Positions 63,052 through 64,000 of a stretch of DNA of 64,000 nt are shown here, in pieces; the stretch's first letter is position 1, and the number at the start of each line of letters is the position of its first letter. The DNA is from Vreelandella lutescens. GTDB lineage: Bacteria; Pseudomonadota; Gammaproteobacteria; Pseudomonadales; Halomonadaceae. The notes beneath the pieces were generated by a model. It was not told the origin of the DNA. It searched no databases and worked only from the letters and a program-made list of their open reading frames with translations. Position numbers and translations under genes: made by a program. The stretch is from positions 372,001-436,000 of the forward strand of contig NZ_BMHM01000004.1 of assembly GCF_014640815.1 (NCBI RefSeq), given 5' to 3'.

Positions 63052-64000
63052 ATGACCACTCCCTCTTCTGAACAGGATAAGCTCGTCCGGGTACTGGCCC
63101 GCGGCGACGTATTAGCCCTCGCCTTCGGCGCAATGATTGGCTGGGGCTGGATTGTATTAACCGGCACCGCGATTCAATCCGCTGGCAGCGTAGGCGCTAT
63201 TTTAGCGTTTATTATCGGCGGTTTAGCGATCATCATGGTGGGCCTGACCTACGCTGAGCTGGCCTCCGCCATGCCCAAAGTAGGCGGCGAGCATGTTTAC
63301 AGCTACCGCGCCCTGGGCCACTTACCCTCTTTCTTATGCACCTGGGCGATTATTTTAGGCTACTTAAGCGTGGTGGCCTTTGAAGCCGTGGCGCTGCCCA
63401 CCGTGATTGAGCACCTAGCGCCGAACTATGCGGTTGGCCACTTATGGACCATCGCGGGCTGGGAAGTCAAAGCGACGTGGGTTGCTGTCGGTGTTGGCGG
63501 CTCGCTCGCCATGATGATTATCAACTACTTCGGTGTGACTACCGCCGCGCTGATCCAAAAAGTCGTGACCGCCATGATTTTGCTGGTTGGCGTGCTGTTT
63601 GTCACGGGCGCGCTGTTTGAAGGCGAAACCATCAATATGATGCCGCTGTTCACCCAGGCCGATACCGGCGTGGTGGCGGGCATTGTCGCGGTGCTGGTCA
63701 TGGTGCCGTTCCTGTTTGTGGGCTTTGACGTCATTCCCCAAGCCGCTGAAGAGATCAATCTGCCCTATAAAGCCATCGGCAAAGTGCTGATGATGTCGGT
63801 CATTTTGGCGGTGGTGTGGTACGCGCTGATCATTCTGGCCACCAGCCTTGCCCTGAACAGCACTGAACTGGCCGCGAGTTCTCTGAGCGTGCCGGATGCC
63901 ATGGGCAGCCTGTTCAACGCCCCCTGGGCCAGCAACCTGATGGTTCTAGCCGGTATTGCGGGCATCATCACCAGCTGGAACGCCTTCTATATTGGCGGCT
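63052..64000 (+). CDS. APC-superfamily amino-acid permease (partial)
   Basis: At least 316 residues, cut by the right edge of the window, with about eight hydrophobic helices so far. It begins MTTPSSEQDKLVRVLARGDV. Helix 1 has LAFGAMIGWGWIVLTG, the APC unwound substrate site, and TYAELASAMPKVGGEHVYSY lies at the first inner loop. VGFDVIPQAAEEINLPYK is another family mark. CAGGA precedes the ATG. The divergent MocR regulator is its likely controller. The substrate amino acid or amine is not evident. Confidence 0.92.
   Translation, partial: MTTPSSEQDKLVRVLARGDVLALAFGAMIGWGWIVLTGTAIQSAGSVGAILAFIIGGLAIIMVGLTYAELASAMPKVGGEHVYSYRALGHLPSFLCTWAIILGYLSVVAFEAVALPTVIEHLAPNYAVGHLWTIAGWEVKATWVAVGVGGSLAMMIINYFGVTTAALIQKVVTAMILLVGVLFVTGALFEGETINMMPLFTQADTGVVAGIVAVLVMVPFLFVGFDVIPQAAEEINLPYKAIGKVLMMSVILAVVWYALIILATSLALNSTELAASSLSVPDAMGSLFNAPWASNLMVLAGIAGIITSWNAFYIGG

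Noticed and set aside
1..64000. tRNA, rRNA, CRISPR arrays, prophage or intact insertion sequences
   Set aside because: I looked for cloverleaf ends, spaced repeats, transposase and integrase motifs and saw none; a short or degenerate element could still be missed without a search.

Overview
The window looks like chromosome of a Halomonas-type marine or halophilic gammaproteobacterium. The grounds are moderately high G+C coding sequence, many binding-protein-dependent carboxylate and acid-sugar importers (two TRAP systems and one tripartite tricarboxylate, TTT, system), several c-di-GMP enzymes, and protein sequences that read like Halomonadaceae versions of YbiT, MgtE, RND pumps and a DoeA-like M24 protein. 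The genus is an inference. I saw no tRNA, rRNA, CRISPR array, prophage or intact insertion sequence.

Layout. (1) 1-5.0 kb: the 5' part of a pxpA (LamB/YcsF) gene, then a LysR regulator and a TRAP operon. (2) 5.0-9.5 kb: two divergent c-di-GMP genes, HDOD-GGDEF and GAF-PAS-GAF-GGDEF-EAL. (3) 9.5-17.9 kb: a complete 2-aminoethylphosphonate (2-AEP) module: HAD phosphatase, PhnR repressor, ABC importer PhnS-PhnT-fused permease, transaminase PhnW, phosphonoacetaldehyde hydrolase PhnX, and a drug/metabolite transporter. Two identical 12-bp HutC-type operators, in opposite orientation, precede phnS and phnW. (4) 17.9-20.7 kb: TSUP permease, MgtE and a small conserved protein. (5) 20.8-22.5 kb: ACC deaminase acdS and its divergent Lrp-type regulator acdR, closed by a 145-bp inverted-repeat element. 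(6) 22.7-41.8 kb: two acid-sugar clusters carrying an inverted duplicate of otnK-otnC. The left cluster (minus strand) couples otnK-otnC to TctABC and an unassigned SAF-domain dehydrogenase-like protein under a divergent GntR regulator. The right cluster (plus strand) is the classical ltnD-otnK-otnC-otnI-denD set with a TRAP importer, an aldehyde dehydrogenase and another beta-hydroxyacid dehydrogenase, under a divergent LacI regulator. (7) 41.8-47.9 kb: TetR-controlled RND efflux pair, then a third diguanylate cyclase. (8) 47.9-64 kb: a DadA-type flavoprotein behind a tandem glycine riboswitch, then mostly single housekeeping or accessory genes: DMT and HPP membrane proteins, ChaC, HDAC-like, CbiX, YbiT, a ZipA-like protein, TspO, Old Yellow Enzyme, a DoeA-like M24 protein, TSUP, an SLT lipoprotein, and a MocR regulator divergent from an amino-acid permease cut by the window edge.

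How it works together. The region is rich in scavenging functions for small organic acids, amino acids and phosphonates. 2-AEP would be imported, transaminated by PhnW and hydrolysed by PhnX to acetaldehyde and phosphate. Tetronic acids (L-threonate, D-erythronate) would be oxidised by LtnD or DenD, isomerised by OtnI, phosphorylated by OtnK and decarboxylated by OtnC to dihydroxyacetone phosphate. The left cluster has the last two steps but none of the known first steps, so the SAF-domain protein is the candidate for a new entry enzyme. In all four binding-protein importers a strong hairpin lies next to the binding-protein gene and ahead of the membrane genes, which suggests a shared way of making more binding protein than permease.
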